Source of the DNA: an uncultured Alphaproteobacteria bacterium | GTDB lineage: Bacteria > Pseudomonadota > Alphaproteobacteria > Sphingomonadales > Sphingomonadaceae | Direction: 5' to 3' | DNA: 64,000 nt | Assembly: GCA_903934325.1 (NCBI GenBank) | Contig: CAIZNH010000010.1 | Span: 1 to 64,000, forward strand | In this document: positions 27,278 to 35,899 of the stretch, piece by piece | How positions within the stretch are numbered: position 1 is the first letter of the stretch | Layout: each line of letters opens with the position of its first letter | The notes under the pieces: generated by a model | Database searches by the model: none | Told to the model about the DNA's origin: nothing | What the model saw: only the letters and a program-made list of their open reading frames with translations | Position numbers and translations under genes: made by a program

Positions 27278-28765
27278 ATGCCGATGACACCCATCAATGT
27301 GACCCACCCTTTCCTCGACGCGGATGGCGACAAGCTGCGCGAGGAATGCGGGATTTTCGGCGCGATCAACGCGGCCGACGCCGCTGCGGCGACCGCCTTG
27401 GGCCTCCATGCGCTCCAGCATCGCGGACAGGAAGCAGCCGGGATCGTCAGCTTCGACGGCAGCGAATTCTATGTCCGGCGCGGGCTTGGCCATGTGGCGG
27501 AGAACTTCTCCTCTTCCGGAGCCATTGCCGAACTCCCCGGCCATATGGCGGCAGGCCATGTGCGCTATTCAACCACCGGCGGCGCGGGCCTGCGCAATGT
27601 CCAGCCGCTCTATGCCGATCTCGCCAGCGGCGGCTTTGCCGTGGCGCATAACGGCAATATCTCCAATGCGATGATGCTGCGCGCCGATCTGGTGGCCAAG
27701 GGTTCGATCTTCCAGTCGACCTCGGACACCGAGGTGATCATCCACCTTGTCGCCACCAGCCGCTATCCCACCATTGCCGACCGGCTGGTCGATGCCCTGC
27801 GGCTGGTCGAGGGCGCCTATGCGCTGATTGTGATGACGCCTGAAGGCATGATCGCCTGCCGCGATCCGCTCGGCATCCGTCCGCTGGTGATGGGCCGCAT
27901 GGGCGAATCGATCTTGTTCGCCTCCGAAACCGTCGCCTTCGACGTTGTTGGCGCAGAGGTCATCCGCGAGGTCGAGCCGGGCGAGCTGGTGCTGGTCGAT
28001 TTCTCCGGCGAAATCCGCTCGGTCCGCCCCTTCGGCAGCCCGCCGCCGCGCCCCTGCATCTTCGAACACGTCTATTTCAGCCGCCCCGATTCCGTCTTTG
28101 CGGGCCGCTCGGTCTATCAGGCGCGCAAGGCGATCGGCGAGCAGCTCGCCATCGAAGCCCCGTGCGAGGCCGATCTGGTCGTCCCCGTGCCCGATAGCGG
28201 CGTGCCGGCGGCGCTGGGCTTTGCGCAGGCCTCGGGCATCCCGTTCGAGCTTGGCATCATCCGCTCGCACTATGTCGGGCGCACCTTCATCCAGCCGGGC
28301 GACGGCGCGCGCCACTCCAGCGTCAAGCGCAAGCACAATGCCAACCGCGCTCTCGTCGAAGGCAAGCGGATCGTGCTGATCGACGATTCGATCGTACGCG
28401 GCACCACTTCGCTCAAGATCGTCGAGATGATGCGCGAGGCGGGCGCGGCCGAAGTCCACTTCCGCGTCGCCAGCCCGCCCACCGCCCATTCCTGCTTCTA
28501 CGGGGTCGACACGCCCGAACGTTCCAAGCTGCTCGCCGCACGCATGGAGCTGGAGCCGATGCGCGAATTCATCAAGGCCGACAGCCTCGCCTTCATCTCG
28601 ATCGACGGGCTCTATCGCGCGGTCGGCCACCAGAGCCGCGATGCCGTGCGCCCGCAGTTCTGCGATGCCTGCTTCACCGGCGACTACCCCACCTCGCTGA
28701 CCGATCTGGCGCTCGCCGAAGCCAAGAGCGCCGAACTCCCTTTCGCTGACCCCAAGGCTGCGTAA
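27278..28765 (+). CDS. purF: Amidophosphoribosyltransferase
   Basis: A 495-residue enzyme of the first step of purine synthesis, making phosphoribosylamine from PRPP and glutamine. The N-terminal nucleophile is C24 in REECGIFG, so a 23-residue propeptide must be removed. The PRPP-binding motif VLIDDSIVRGTTS and a C-terminal FCDACFTGDYP cysteine pair indicate the iron-sulfur, Bacillus-like type. ATG at 27278 has an ACAGG site 7 bases upstream; 27284 is possible. The 215-bp gap before it shows no other gene. Confidence 0.95.
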   Translation: MPMTPINVTHPFLDADGDKLREECGIFGAINAADAAAATALGLHALQHRGQEAAGIVSFDGSEFYVRRGLGHVAENFSSSGAIAELPGHMAAGHVRYSTTGGAGLRNVQPLYADLASGGFAVAHNGNISNAMMLRADLVAKGSIFQSTSDTEVIIHLVATSRYPTIADRLVDALRLVEGAYALIVMTPEGMIACRDPLGIRPLVMGRMGESILFASETVAFDVVGAEVIREVEPGELVLVDFSGEIRSVRPFGSPPPRPCIFEHVYFSRPDSVFAGRSVYQARKAIGEQLAIEAPCEADLVVPVPDSGVPAALGFAQASGIPFELGIIRSHYVGRTFIQPGDGARHSSVKRKHNANRALVEGKRIVLIDDSIVRGTTSLKIVEMMREAGAAEVHFRVASPPTAHSCFYGVDTPERSKLLAARMELEPMREFIKADSLAFISIDGLYRAVGHQSRDAVRPQFCDACFTGDYPTSLTDLALAEAKSAELPFADPKAA

Positions 28766-28768
28766 TCC

Positions 28769-29488
28769 ATGACCACCGATAATGTGAAACCGCTTGCCGG
28801 CCGCACCGCGCTCGTCACCGGCGCGAGCCGCGGGATCGGCGCTGCGACCGCGAAGGAACTGGCCGCCGCGGGCGCGCATGTGATCCTCGTCGCGCGCAAG
28901 GTGAAGGCGCTGGAAGAGGTCGAGGACGCGATCCACGCCGCTGGCGGCACCTCGACCATCGCCCCGCTCGATCTGACCGAGCCCGACTCCGTCACCCGCC
29001 TTGCGACCGCGATTTCCGGACGCTGGCAGACGCTCGACATCATGGTGCTGGCCGCCGCCTATCTGCCCGAGCTCACCCCGCTCTCGCAGATCGAGCCCAA
29101 GCAGTTCAATCAGGCGCTGCTCACCAATGTGGTCGCCACCCATGCGCTGATCTCGGCCTTCGATCCGATGCTGCGCCGCGCCGAGGCAGGCCGCATCATC
29201 GGCCTCACCAGCTCGGTCGGCGCCGCGCCGCGTCCTTACTGGGGCGCCTATTCCTCGACCAAGGCCGCGTTCGAGAACCTGCTCGAAACCTACGCCGCCG
29301 AAGTCGAGCGCCTGTCGCCCCTTCGCGTGGCGATCATCGATCCCGGCGCAACCCGCACCGAAATGCGCGCCCGCGCCTATCCGGGCGAGGATGCCTCCAC
29401 CGTCAAGCCGCCCGAAACCGTGGCGAACCGGTTGGTCACGCTGCTGGTGGACGGTTTCGACAGCCTCCACCGCGAGCGCGTTAGCTAA
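28769..29488 (+). CDS. SDR-family oxidoreductase
   Basis: A 239-residue short-chain dehydrogenase. The cofactor motif TGASRGIG lies at residues 18-25. The catalytic serine is in LTSSVGA, and the Tyr and Lys are in WGAYSSTKAAF. The substrate is unknown. It follows purF by 3 bp and is likely co-transcribed, which is a positional link only. The AT-rich gap after it (29489-29627) may hold the promoter of the PilZ gene. Confidence 0.9.
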   Translation: MTTDNVKPLAGRTALVTGASRGIGAATAKELAAAGAHVILVARKVKALEEVEDAIHAAGGTSTIAPLDLTEPDSVTRLATAISGRWQTLDIMVLAAAYLPELTPLSQIEPKQFNQALLTNVVATHALISAFDPMLRRAEAGRIIGLTSSVGAAPRPYWGAYSSTKAAFENLLETYAAEVERLSPLRVAIIDPGATRTEMRARAYPGEDASTVKPPETVANRLVTLLVDGFDSLHRERVS

Positions 29489-29627
29489 AAAATTATCCTG
29501 CTTTTCCAATTCCCTAAAAGCTTGTTAAGCTGACAGGGTAACGATTTGTTAAGGCTTGCGATGGCATAGCTCATCAAAGACCGCGCTGCGTCCGGCAGCG
29601 ACGGCTCGCGAGATGAGGTAGACAGCG

Positions 29628-29975
29628 ATGCCCCTGGATCATGATCCCTATCGCCTGGCTGCGCAGGAAGATCGCTGCAGCCCGCGCACGCGCCTGACCA
29701 TTCCGGCCACGCTTCGCGCATCGGGCGGACGCGCCTTCCAGAGCGTCGTCCATGACCTCTCGATCTCGGGCTTTTCGGCCGCTTCGATCAACCGCATGCA
29801 CGAAGGCCAGCTGTGCTGGCTGACCCTGCCCGGCCTCGAATCGCTTCAGGCCGAGGTCGTGTGGTGGGACAACTGCATCGTCGGCTGCGCCTTCTCGGAG
29901 CTGCTGAGCCCGATCTTGCACGACAACATCCTGCAGCGTTACAGCAATGTCGGGGTCTATCGTCAGGTGATCTGA
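29628..29975 (+). CDS. PilZ-domain protein
   Basis: A 115-residue single-domain protein. The RxxxR part (PRTRLTIPATLR) and the DLSISGFSA stretch (D/N-x-S-x-x-G) are the c-di-GMP-binding motifs of PilZ domains, so it is a probable c-di-GMP receptor. There is no other domain. A GAGG site lies about 10 bases upstream of the ATG. It stands alone between an AT-rich region and a convergent hydrolase gene, and its target cannot be told. Confidence 0.88.
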   Translation: MPLDHDPYRLAAQEDRCSPRTRLTIPATLRASGGRAFQSVVHDLSISGFSAASINRMHEGQLCWLTLPGLESLQAEVVWWDNCIVGCAFSELLSPILHDNILQRYSNVGVYRQVI

Positions 29976-30003
29976 GTGGGACCGCTCACGCGCCCCCGAC
30001 CCA

Positions 30004-31191
30004 TCACTTGGCTTCGGCTGCCACCTTGCGGCTGAGATCGAGGAACTGGCCCCGCTCCGGCCCGCCGCTCGCCGTCTTCCAATTGCCGATATAGGCGAAC
30101 ACGACCTGCTTGTCGGGGAACAGGGTGATCGCCTGCCCAAAGATCCCCTGCGCGCCATAGGTGCCCTGCGGGTAGGTCCACCACTGATAGCCATAGCCAA
30201 AGCCGCTGGTGCCGAAGTCCACCGCGCTGTCGGTCGCTGCGGCAAACCAGCCCTCCGGCACCGCGCCCTTCCCGCCTTCGAGCGCGAATTGCCCCATCCG
30301 TGCATAGTCCGACAGGGTGATCGACAGGCAGCACCCGCCGATATTGCCGCCGCGCGGATCGACCATCCAGAACAGCCCGCCTTCAAAGCCCGCCGGATCG
30401 ACGATCTTGGCCTTGGCATATTCGGCCAGCGGCTTGCCCACGGCATTTTCCACCAGCACGCCGATGAGGTTGGTCTCGCCGGTCTTGTAGACCCACTTCG
30501 CCCCCGGTTCCGCCTCGCGTAGCAGCGCCTTCATCTGGGCGACAATCGCATCGGCTCCATATTCCACCACGAAGCGGTTCATCTGCGCCACATCGGACTT
30601 GGGATCGGTGTAATCCTCGTTCCACTTCACGCCGCTCGTCATGGTGGCGAGCTGGCGCACAGTGACGCCCTCGTAGGCCGAGCCCGCAAGGCCGGGGATA
30701 TACTTCGTCACCGGGTCATCGAGGCTGGTGATGAACCCGTCCTTCACCGCCGCACCGAGCAGGGTCGAGGTGAAGCTCTTGGCGACCGAGAAGCTCGTCC
30801 AGCGATCCTTCGGGCCCATGCCGAGGGCATATTCCTCGTGCACCACCTTGCCATCGACGAGCACCATCACACCGGCGGTCTTGGTCGCCTGCATCAGCGC
30901 AGTGATCTCGGCCTGAAGCGCGGGGCTCAGCGGCGTGCCCTTGGGCAGCGCGCGGGTGACCTTGGCGGCAGGAACTTCGTGTCCGGCGAACCACTGCTCC
31001 ATCGCGCGGAAACGTTCGGCGCGCTGGGCATCGCTCCAGAACAGCACCTGAAGCTCGGACTGGTCTCGCGCAGGCGGCTGGGTCAGCGTCACCTCTGGCG
31101 CGGCCGGGCCTTGCTCCTTTGCGCTGGCACCGGTGGCCGCCAGCAGTCCTGCCAGCACCAGCCCCGAAACCGCGTGTCTGATCCCGTTCAT
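30004..31191 (-). CDS. Exported serine hydrolase, beta-lactamase class C fold
   Basis: A 395-residue protein with a signal peptide (1-24, ending near GASAKEQ). The nucleophile motif SVAK gives S135 and K138. The KTGETN segment and a late GFGYGYQWW stretch belong to the class C / esterase group. Function may be an esterase or penicillin-binding-like hydrolase; a real beta-lactamase role is not shown. The ATG at 31191 is preferred because it starts directly at the signal peptide. Confidence 0.88.
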   Translation of the reverse strand: MNGIRHAVSGLVLAGLLAATGASAKEQGPAAPEVTLTQPPARDQSELQVLFWSDAQRAERFRAMEQWFAGHEVPAAKVTRALPKGTPLSPALQAEITALMQATKTAGVMVLVDGKVVHEEYALGMGPKDRWTSFSVAKSFTSTLLGAAVKDGFITSLDDPVTKYIPGLAGSAYEGVTVRQLATMTSGVKWNEDYTDPKSDVAQMNRFVVEYGADAIVAQMKALLREAEPGAKWVYKTGETNLIGVLVENAVGKPLAEYAKAKIVDPAGFEGGLFWMVDPRGGNIGGCCLSITLSDYARMGQFALEGGKGAVPEGWFAAATDSAVDFGTSGFGYGYQWWTYPQGTYGAQGIFGQAITLFPDKQVVFAYIGNWKTASGGPERGQFLDLSRKVAAEAK

Positions 31192-31273
31192 TGCTCTCTC
31201 CCGTCTTGTGTTGTTGCGACAGGGCATAGGCGGGAGCGGGCGGCGCGGGCAAGCCCCTGTCCTGTCCTTGGCG

Positions 31274-32665
31274 TCAACTGTCCTTCAGGGTCTTCAATGC
31301 CGCCAGCGCGCGTTCGCGGGCGAAGCGGTGCGCGACGATCTTGCGCGGATAGCCCGCAAGACGGCGGCCGAACTCTTCAGGGTCGTGGACATATGGCTCC
31401 TCCAACCCTTTGAGTTCAGGAACATAGGTACGGATATAGCGCGCCGCGTCGAACTTTTCCGACTGGCTCAAGGGCGCCATGATCCGGCTGAACATGTTGG
31501 AGTCCACACCCGTCCCCGCCGTCCACTGCCAGTTGGTGGCGTTGGAGGCGTAGTCGGCATCGCAGAGCGTATCCCAGAACCATTTCTCGCCCTCGCGCCA
31601 GTCGATCAGCAGGTGCTTGATGAGGAAGCTCGCGGTGATCATCCGCACGCGGTTATGCATCCAGCCTGTCTGCCACAGCTGCCGCATCCCGGCATCGACG
31701 ATCGGGTAGCCGGTGCGGCCCTCTTGCCATGCCTTGAGATCGCGCGCGGCGGCGGGATCGGTCGCGGGATCGCGCCAGGGAAAGCGGTCGAAATCCTCGC
31801 GATAGTTCTGCGTCGCGTAGGTCGGGAATTGCAGCACCGCATTGGCCGAATAGTCGCGCCAGATGAGCTCGCCCTCGAAGGTTTCCCAGCCCTTGGAGGT
31901 GTGGTCTTTCAGGGCGTGCCAGATCTGGATCGGCGAGATTTCGCCGAAGTGCAGATGCGGCGAGAGGCGCGAGACCTTGTCGACACTGGGCAGGTTGCGC
32001 TTGTCGTCATAGGCATCGACGTCCGCCTCCCATGCCGCGAGGCGCTGGTGCGCCGCTGCTTCGCCGACCTGCCAGAAGGTGCGCATTCCGCTTGCCCAAT
32101 CGGGTTTCGTCGGGAGGAGGTTCCACGAAGCGAGGTCGTCGCTGACGGGCCAGTTGGCGGGCGCGTCCAGACGTTCGGGCGCAGGGACTTCGGCGCGCGG
32201 CGGAAACTCGGCCCGCACGGCGCGGCTGAACGGGGTGTAGATCTTGTACTGCCCGCCGGTGCCGGTGGTGATGCTGCCCGGCGGCATCAGGTAGTTGCCA
32301 TGGTGGAGCCGGAGGTCGAGCGACTTGCCCAGCTTGCGCTCGGCATTGAGCCACCAGGGTTCGACATGGACATTGGCGTGGATGGTGGCCGCGCCGGTCT
32401 CGGCCGCCAGCTTGGTCAGCTCCTCCACCGCATCGCCGCGACGCAAGATCAGCTTGCTGCCCTTTGCTTCGAGGCTCTGCGCAAGGCTCGCCAGCGAATG
32501 ATGCAGCCACCAGCGCGAGGCCCCGCCATAGGCGTGATGCTTCGGGCTTTCATCGTCGAGGACATAGACAGCGACCACCGGGCCAGCCTTGGCGGCGTGG
32601 TAGAGCGCAGGATTATCGGCCAGACGCAGATCGCGCCGCAGCCAGACGATTTGGGGGGAACTCAA
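31274..32665 (-). CDS. phr: Deoxyribodipyrimidine photolyase
   Basis: A 463-residue class I photolyase/cryptochrome. The N-terminal antenna-binding domain starts WLRRDLRLADNPAL, and the C-terminal FAD domain holds TGYPIVDAGMRQL, the HNRVRMITASFLIKHL helix and the ATNWQW segment. It repairs UV-induced pyrimidine dimers with light. The start is TTG at 32665: a perfect GGAGG lies 6 bases upstream, and the longer reading would run into a palindromic repeat. Confidence 0.94.
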   Translation of the reverse strand: MSSPQIVWLRRDLRLADNPALYHAAKAGPVVAVYVLDDESPKHHAYGGASRWWLHHSLASLAQSLEAKGSKLILRRGDAVEELTKLAAETGAATIHANVHVEPWWLNAERKLGKSLDLRLHHGNYLMPPGSITTGTGGQYKIYTPFSRAVRAEFPPRAEVPAPERLDAPANWPVSDDLASWNLLPTKPDWASGMRTFWQVGEAAAHQRLAAWEADVDAYDDKRNLPSVDKVSRLSPHLHFGEISPIQIWHALKDHTSKGWETFEGELIWRDYSANAVLQFPTYATQNYREDFDRFPWRDPATDPAAARDLKAWQEGRTGYPIVDAGMRQLWQTGWMHNRVRMITASFLIKHLLIDWREGEKWFWDTLCDADYASNATNWQWTAGTGVDSNMFSRIMAPLSQSEKFDAARYIRTYVPELKGLEEPYVHDPEEFGRRLAGYPRKIVAHRFARERALAALKTLKDS

Positions 32666-32671
32666 AACAAA

Positions 32672-32676
32672 CCTCC
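32672..32676 (-). promoter_or_regulatory. Shine-Dalgarno site deciding the TTG start of phr
   Basis: GGAGG on the minus strand, 6 bases before the TTG at 32665-32663. No ATG start with a comparable site exists, so it fixes the start codon. Confidence 0.8.
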
Positions 32677-32789
32677 GTTCGCCCTGAGCTTGTCGGAAGC
32701 GAAGCTGACCCGCAGGGTCAACGGCCGTCCTTCTTATGGCTTGGGCGAGAAAATGAAGTGCAGGGCTTCGACAAGCTCCGCCCGAACGG
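32675..32789. repeat. Long inverted repeat (REP-like palindromic element, copy 2)
   Basis: The left arm (32675-32700) has CCCTGAGCTTGTCGGAAGC; the right arm (32755-32789) has the reverse complement of the GAGCTTGTCGAAG core plus a CCGAACGG end. The loop is about 54 bases. It is a diverged copy of the element at 11318-11405. It sits between the photolyase start and the next leftward gene; the ribosome site of phr abuts its end. Confidence 0.8.
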
Positions 32790-32867
32790 GTGTGAGGAGG
32801 TAATGCGTCTAACCGCCCGGTAGTTCCTCGCACCGCACATCCGGCAGCGCGAGGGCCGGGGCTTTGC

Positions 32868-33803
32868 CTAGTCGATGAATCGGCACCCTCTCGGAAGTGG
32901 CACCGCGAAACGATCCTTCACGCGCTCATCGGTAAATCGAGCATCCCCGATCCAGAATGCGCCACCCTCCCGCTTGTGGACATAAGGTGCCCTTGACCAG
33001 AAAAGGAAGGCATCGAGTTGGGGGTCAGTCTTGCGCCTTTCCTCCAGGTCGCACCCTGCTTGTTTGTAGCCGTCAAGCCACGGTTCTTTGCCGGGGGTCT
33101 CGACATACCATTGCCCGTAGGTGGGATTGCCGACCAGCTCTTCGCGTTGCCAGAATGCAAGGAGGACTGGCGCGGCGATAGAGACCAATTCTGGTGGATC
33201 ACCTTCAGCTAGGAGCGCGCGCTCGGTGGATGCAGTGATCCCAGCATTGACTCCAATATAGGCCAGCACCGCCGCAATCCCCACCTGCGCGGGCCGCGCC
33301 CACTGCACCGCCCCCGCCTTCTCCCGCCGCCGCGAGAGCCAGATGCTCGCAATCAGCAGCGCCCACAGCCAAGGGTCGATGATGAACAGCGTGTCGCCGT
33401 AGAACCATTGCGAGGAGAACGGCTCCAGCAGCCGGATGCCGTAGACGTTGAGCCAGTCGAAGAAGGGGTGGCTGAGGCACCCGATAAAGGCCATCGCGTA
33501 GAGCCACCCGAAGCGCACCGGCAGCCGCCCCTCGGGCCGCGTCCCGCGCCGCGTCTGCCAGCGGTCCCAGCCCCATAGCAGCCCCGCCAAGATCAGCGGC
33601 AGCAGCACCAGCGCGGGTGGGCCGTGGGTGATGCCGCGGCGGAAGGCGAGATGCTCGGTGCCCTCGAGCCAGAAAAAGCACGCCGCATCCACATCGGGCA
33701 GGTTCGCGCCGATGATCAGCGCGGGCATGGCGAGCCCCGTGGTGCGCTTCAGCCCCGCCTGCCCCAGCACCGCGCCGACAAGGCTATGTGTCAGATTGTC
33801 CAT
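32868..33803 (-). CDS. Inner-membrane metal-dependent hydrolase-like protein (YdjM / PF04307 type)
   Basis: A 311-residue membrane protein. The N-terminus MDNLTHSLVGAVLGQAGL, the GANLPDVDAA motif and the RGITHGPP motif are the family hallmarks, giving His and Asp residues for metal binding. About four to five hydrophobic segments lie between 50 and 200. The C-terminal about 100 residues are soluble. The substrate is unknown; members are annotated as putative hydrolases after a LexA-regulated E. coli protein. Confidence 0.88.
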   Translation of the reverse strand: MDNLTHSLVGAVLGQAGLKRTTGLAMPALIIGANLPDVDAACFFWLEGTEHLAFRRGITHGPPALVLLPLILAGLLWGWDRWQTRRGTRPEGRLPVRFGWLYAMAFIGCLSHPFFDWLNVYGIRLLEPFSSQWFYGDTLFIIDPWLWALLIASIWLSRRREKAGAVQWARPAQVGIAAVLAYIGVNAGITASTERALLAEGDPPELVSIAAPVLLAFWQREELVGNPTYGQWYVETPGKEPWLDGYKQAGCDLEERRKTDPQLDAFLFWSRAPYVHKREGGAFWIGDARFTDERVKDRFAVPLPRGCRFID

Positions 33804-33905
33804 ATGTTTCGAGGCTAGCGCGCAGCTTTGCCCAAGGGAACCGCAAATCCGCTTGGAAATCCGCCCATGCCTCGCCTATCGCTCCCGCAAGGAGAGACTG
33901 CGACC

Positions 33906-34856
33906 ATGACTGACACCCCTTACATCCGCCCTGACATAAAGGCCTTCATCGACATGATGGCGCAGGTGAAGGGGCCGAAAATGGCCGAGATGACACTCGC
34001 AGAGGCGCGCGAATCCTATGTGAAGCTGCATGGCATTGCCGACCGCCCGGCGCGCGCCCTGCCGGTGATCCGCGATCTGGCCTGCCCCGGCCCGAACGGC
34101 GACATCTCGCTCAGGCTCTATGACGCGCGCGAAGCCCGCGACGAGGCCACGCCCGTCGTGGTCTTCTACCACGGCGGCGGCTTCGTGATCGGCGATCTCG
34201 ACACGCACCATGCACTGTGCACCGAGATTGCGGCGCTGATCGATCTGCCGCTCGTCGCGGTCCACTATGCCCGCGCGCCCGAAGCGCCCTTCCCCGCCGC
34301 GATCCTCGATTGCGAGGCGGCGACGCGCTGGGTCGCCTCCAGCCCCGCTGCACTTGGCCGCACCGCCAGCGGGATAATCACCATCGGGGACAGCGCTGGC
34401 GGCAATGCCACGGTGGTGGTGGGCCAGCTCCTCGCCGCCGCCCCGGCCGAAGTCCCCGTGGTGCTGCAAGTGCCGATCTTCCCGCTGGTGGAAGACGCCA
34501 ATGGCTCGGCTTCGATGGCGCAGTTTTCCGAAGGCTATGTGCTCACCGGCGAGACCATGGCCTTTTTCGACGCCGCCTATGCTGCCGACCGCAGCGACCC
34601 GCGCGGCTTCCCGATCCTTGGACGTCATGACAACGCCCCGCCCACCATCGTCGTCACCGCCAGCCTCGATCCGATCCGCGATTCGGGCCGCGCCTATGCC
34701 CGCGCGCTGGTCGATGCCGGGCGCGATTGCGTCTTCCTCGAAATGCGCGGGGTCACGCACTCCTTCGTCAACCTGCGGCAGATGGTGCCGAGCACGCAGA
34801 AGGATCTCGAACGCATCATCGCCGCCATGCGCTTCATGCTGGGCAATCCGGCATGA
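33906..34856 (+). CDS. Alpha/beta hydrolase of the hormone-sensitive lipase (HSL) esterase family
   Basis: A 316-residue carboxylic ester hydrolase. The oxyanion motif HGGGFVIGD and the nucleophile elbow GDSAGGN are the HSL-family signature; the late Asp (SLDPIRD) and His (GVTHSF) complete the triad. There is no signal peptide. The ATG at 33906 is preferred to an upstream reading. It overlaps rppH by 4 nt (ATGA). Confidence 0.92.
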   Translation: MTDTPYIRPDIKAFIDMMAQVKGPKMAEMTLAEARESYVKLHGIADRPARALPVIRDLACPGPNGDISLRLYDAREARDEATPVVVFYHGGGFVIGDLDTHHALCTEIAALIDLPLVAVHYARAPEAPFPAAILDCEAATRWVASSPAALGRTASGIITIGDSAGGNATVVVGQLLAAAPAEVPVVLQVPIFPLVEDANGSASMAQFSEGYVLTGETMAFFDAAYAADRSDPRGFPILGRHDNAPPTIVVTASLDPIRDSGRAYARALVDAGRDCVFLEMRGVTHSFVNLRQMVPSTQKDLERIIAAMRFMLGNPA

Positions 34857-35332
34857 GCTTCGATCACCTGCCCTATCGCCCCTGCGCGGGCTTCATGCTG
34901 ATAAACCGCGAAAGCCTTGTGTTCGTCGGCCAGCGGATCGACCCGTCAGCCCACGGCTTCTGGCAGATGCCGCAGGGCGGGATCGACAAGGGCGAGGATG
35001 TGCGCGAAGCCGCCTTGCGCGAACTCCACGAGGAAGTCGGCGTTGCCGCGCATATGGTCGAAGTGATCGCCGGAACCACGCGCCCGATCCGCTATGATCT
35101 GCCGCCCGAATTGCAGGGCCGCGTGTGGAAGGGCAAATATCGCGGGCAGGAACAGCACTGGTTCCTCGGGCGCTTTCTGGGCGAGGATGCCGATATCGAC
35201 CTCGAAGCCCATGATCCGCCCGAATTCAACGAATGGCGCTGGATCGAGCCCGCTCGCCTCCCCGAGCTGATCATCCCGTTCAAGCGGGCGGTTTACGAGG
35301 AAGTGCTGGCGGAGTTCCGCCACCTCATCTGA
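34853..35332 (+). CDS. rppH: RNA pyrophosphohydrolase
   Basis: A 159-residue Nudix enzyme that removes pyrophosphate from mRNA 5' ends and starts decay. The Nudix box GGIDKGEDVREAALRELHEE is complete. YRPCAGFMLIN at the start and FWQMPQGG before the box match RppH. The start overlaps the esterase stop (ATGA), and the end is 4 bp from the convergent TPR gene. Confidence 0.95.
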   Translation: MSFDHLPYRPCAGFMLINRESLVFVGQRIDPSAHGFWQMPQGGIDKGEDVREAALRELHEEVGVAAHMVEVIAGTTRPIRYDLPPELQGRVWKGKYRGQEQHWFLGRFLGEDADIDLEAHDPPEFNEWRWIEPARLPELIIPFKRAVYEEVLAEFRHLI

Positions 35333-35336
35333 ATAC

Positions 35337-35837
35337 TCAGTTGGAGACCGGCGCCGCGCTGCCCTTGCTTTCCGCCGCAAGCCGCGCCGGAACGCCGCGC
35401 GCGATGGTGGATTCCAACGCGACCGTCTCGGGGCACGAATCCCCGCACAGCGATTGCAGCTTGGCAAGGTTGCGCTTGGCCTTCTCCAGCGCGCCCTTTT
35501 CGACCAGCGCCGCGCCCTCGCCCGAAATCGCGGCGAAGTTGCCCGGATCGCGCTCCAGCGCCTCGCGGTAGTAGCGGATCGCCTTGCCTTGCAGGCCCTG
35601 CTGGCGCGCGGCCTCGGCCAGATCGATCAGGATCGGCGTGTGCGCCGGATCGACCGCCAGCGCAGCCTCGAAAGCGTCCACCGCAGCCTGCGCCTCGCCC
35701 GCCTTGAGCGATGCCTGTCCCTGCGCGATCAGGCTCGCTGCACGCGGATCGGGCGCGCGGCCCGTGCCAGCGGTGAGCACGCTCGCCGACATGGCCAAAC
35801 ACAGCGAGAGGGCGGCAGCAGGGGCTGCAAAACGCAT
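35337..35837 (-). CDS. Exported tetratricopeptide-repeat protein
   Basis: A 166-residue protein with a signal peptide (about 1-26). Two to three TPR units lie between residues 35 and 125 (GQASLKAGEAQAAVDAFEAA; IRYYREALERDPGN). A cysteine pair follows at SLCGDSC. Likely periplasmic scaffold; partner unknown. The ATG at 35837 has an AGGAGC site in the right place. Upstream is the RNA methyltransferase gene on the same strand, 62 bp away. Confidence 0.82.
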   Translation of the reverse strand: MRFAAPAAALSLCLAMSASVLTAGTGRAPDPRAASLIAQGQASLKAGEAQAAVDAFEAALAVDPAHTPILIDLAEAARQQGLQGKAIRYYREALERDPGNFAAISGEGAALVEKGALEKAKRNLAKLQSLCGDSCPETVALESTIARGVPARLAAESKGSAAPVSN

Positions 35838-35899
35838 CAGAAGCTCCTTCAGTGCTAGAGGCCGGGAACCGGAATTCTGGCTCATAGCATCGGAAACTA

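Noticed and set aside
30004-31191. A beta-lactamase gene regulated by the BlaI pair
   Set aside because: The hydrolase is class C-like but lies 13 kb from the BlaI gene and no TACAnnTGTA box was seen in the bases before its start.
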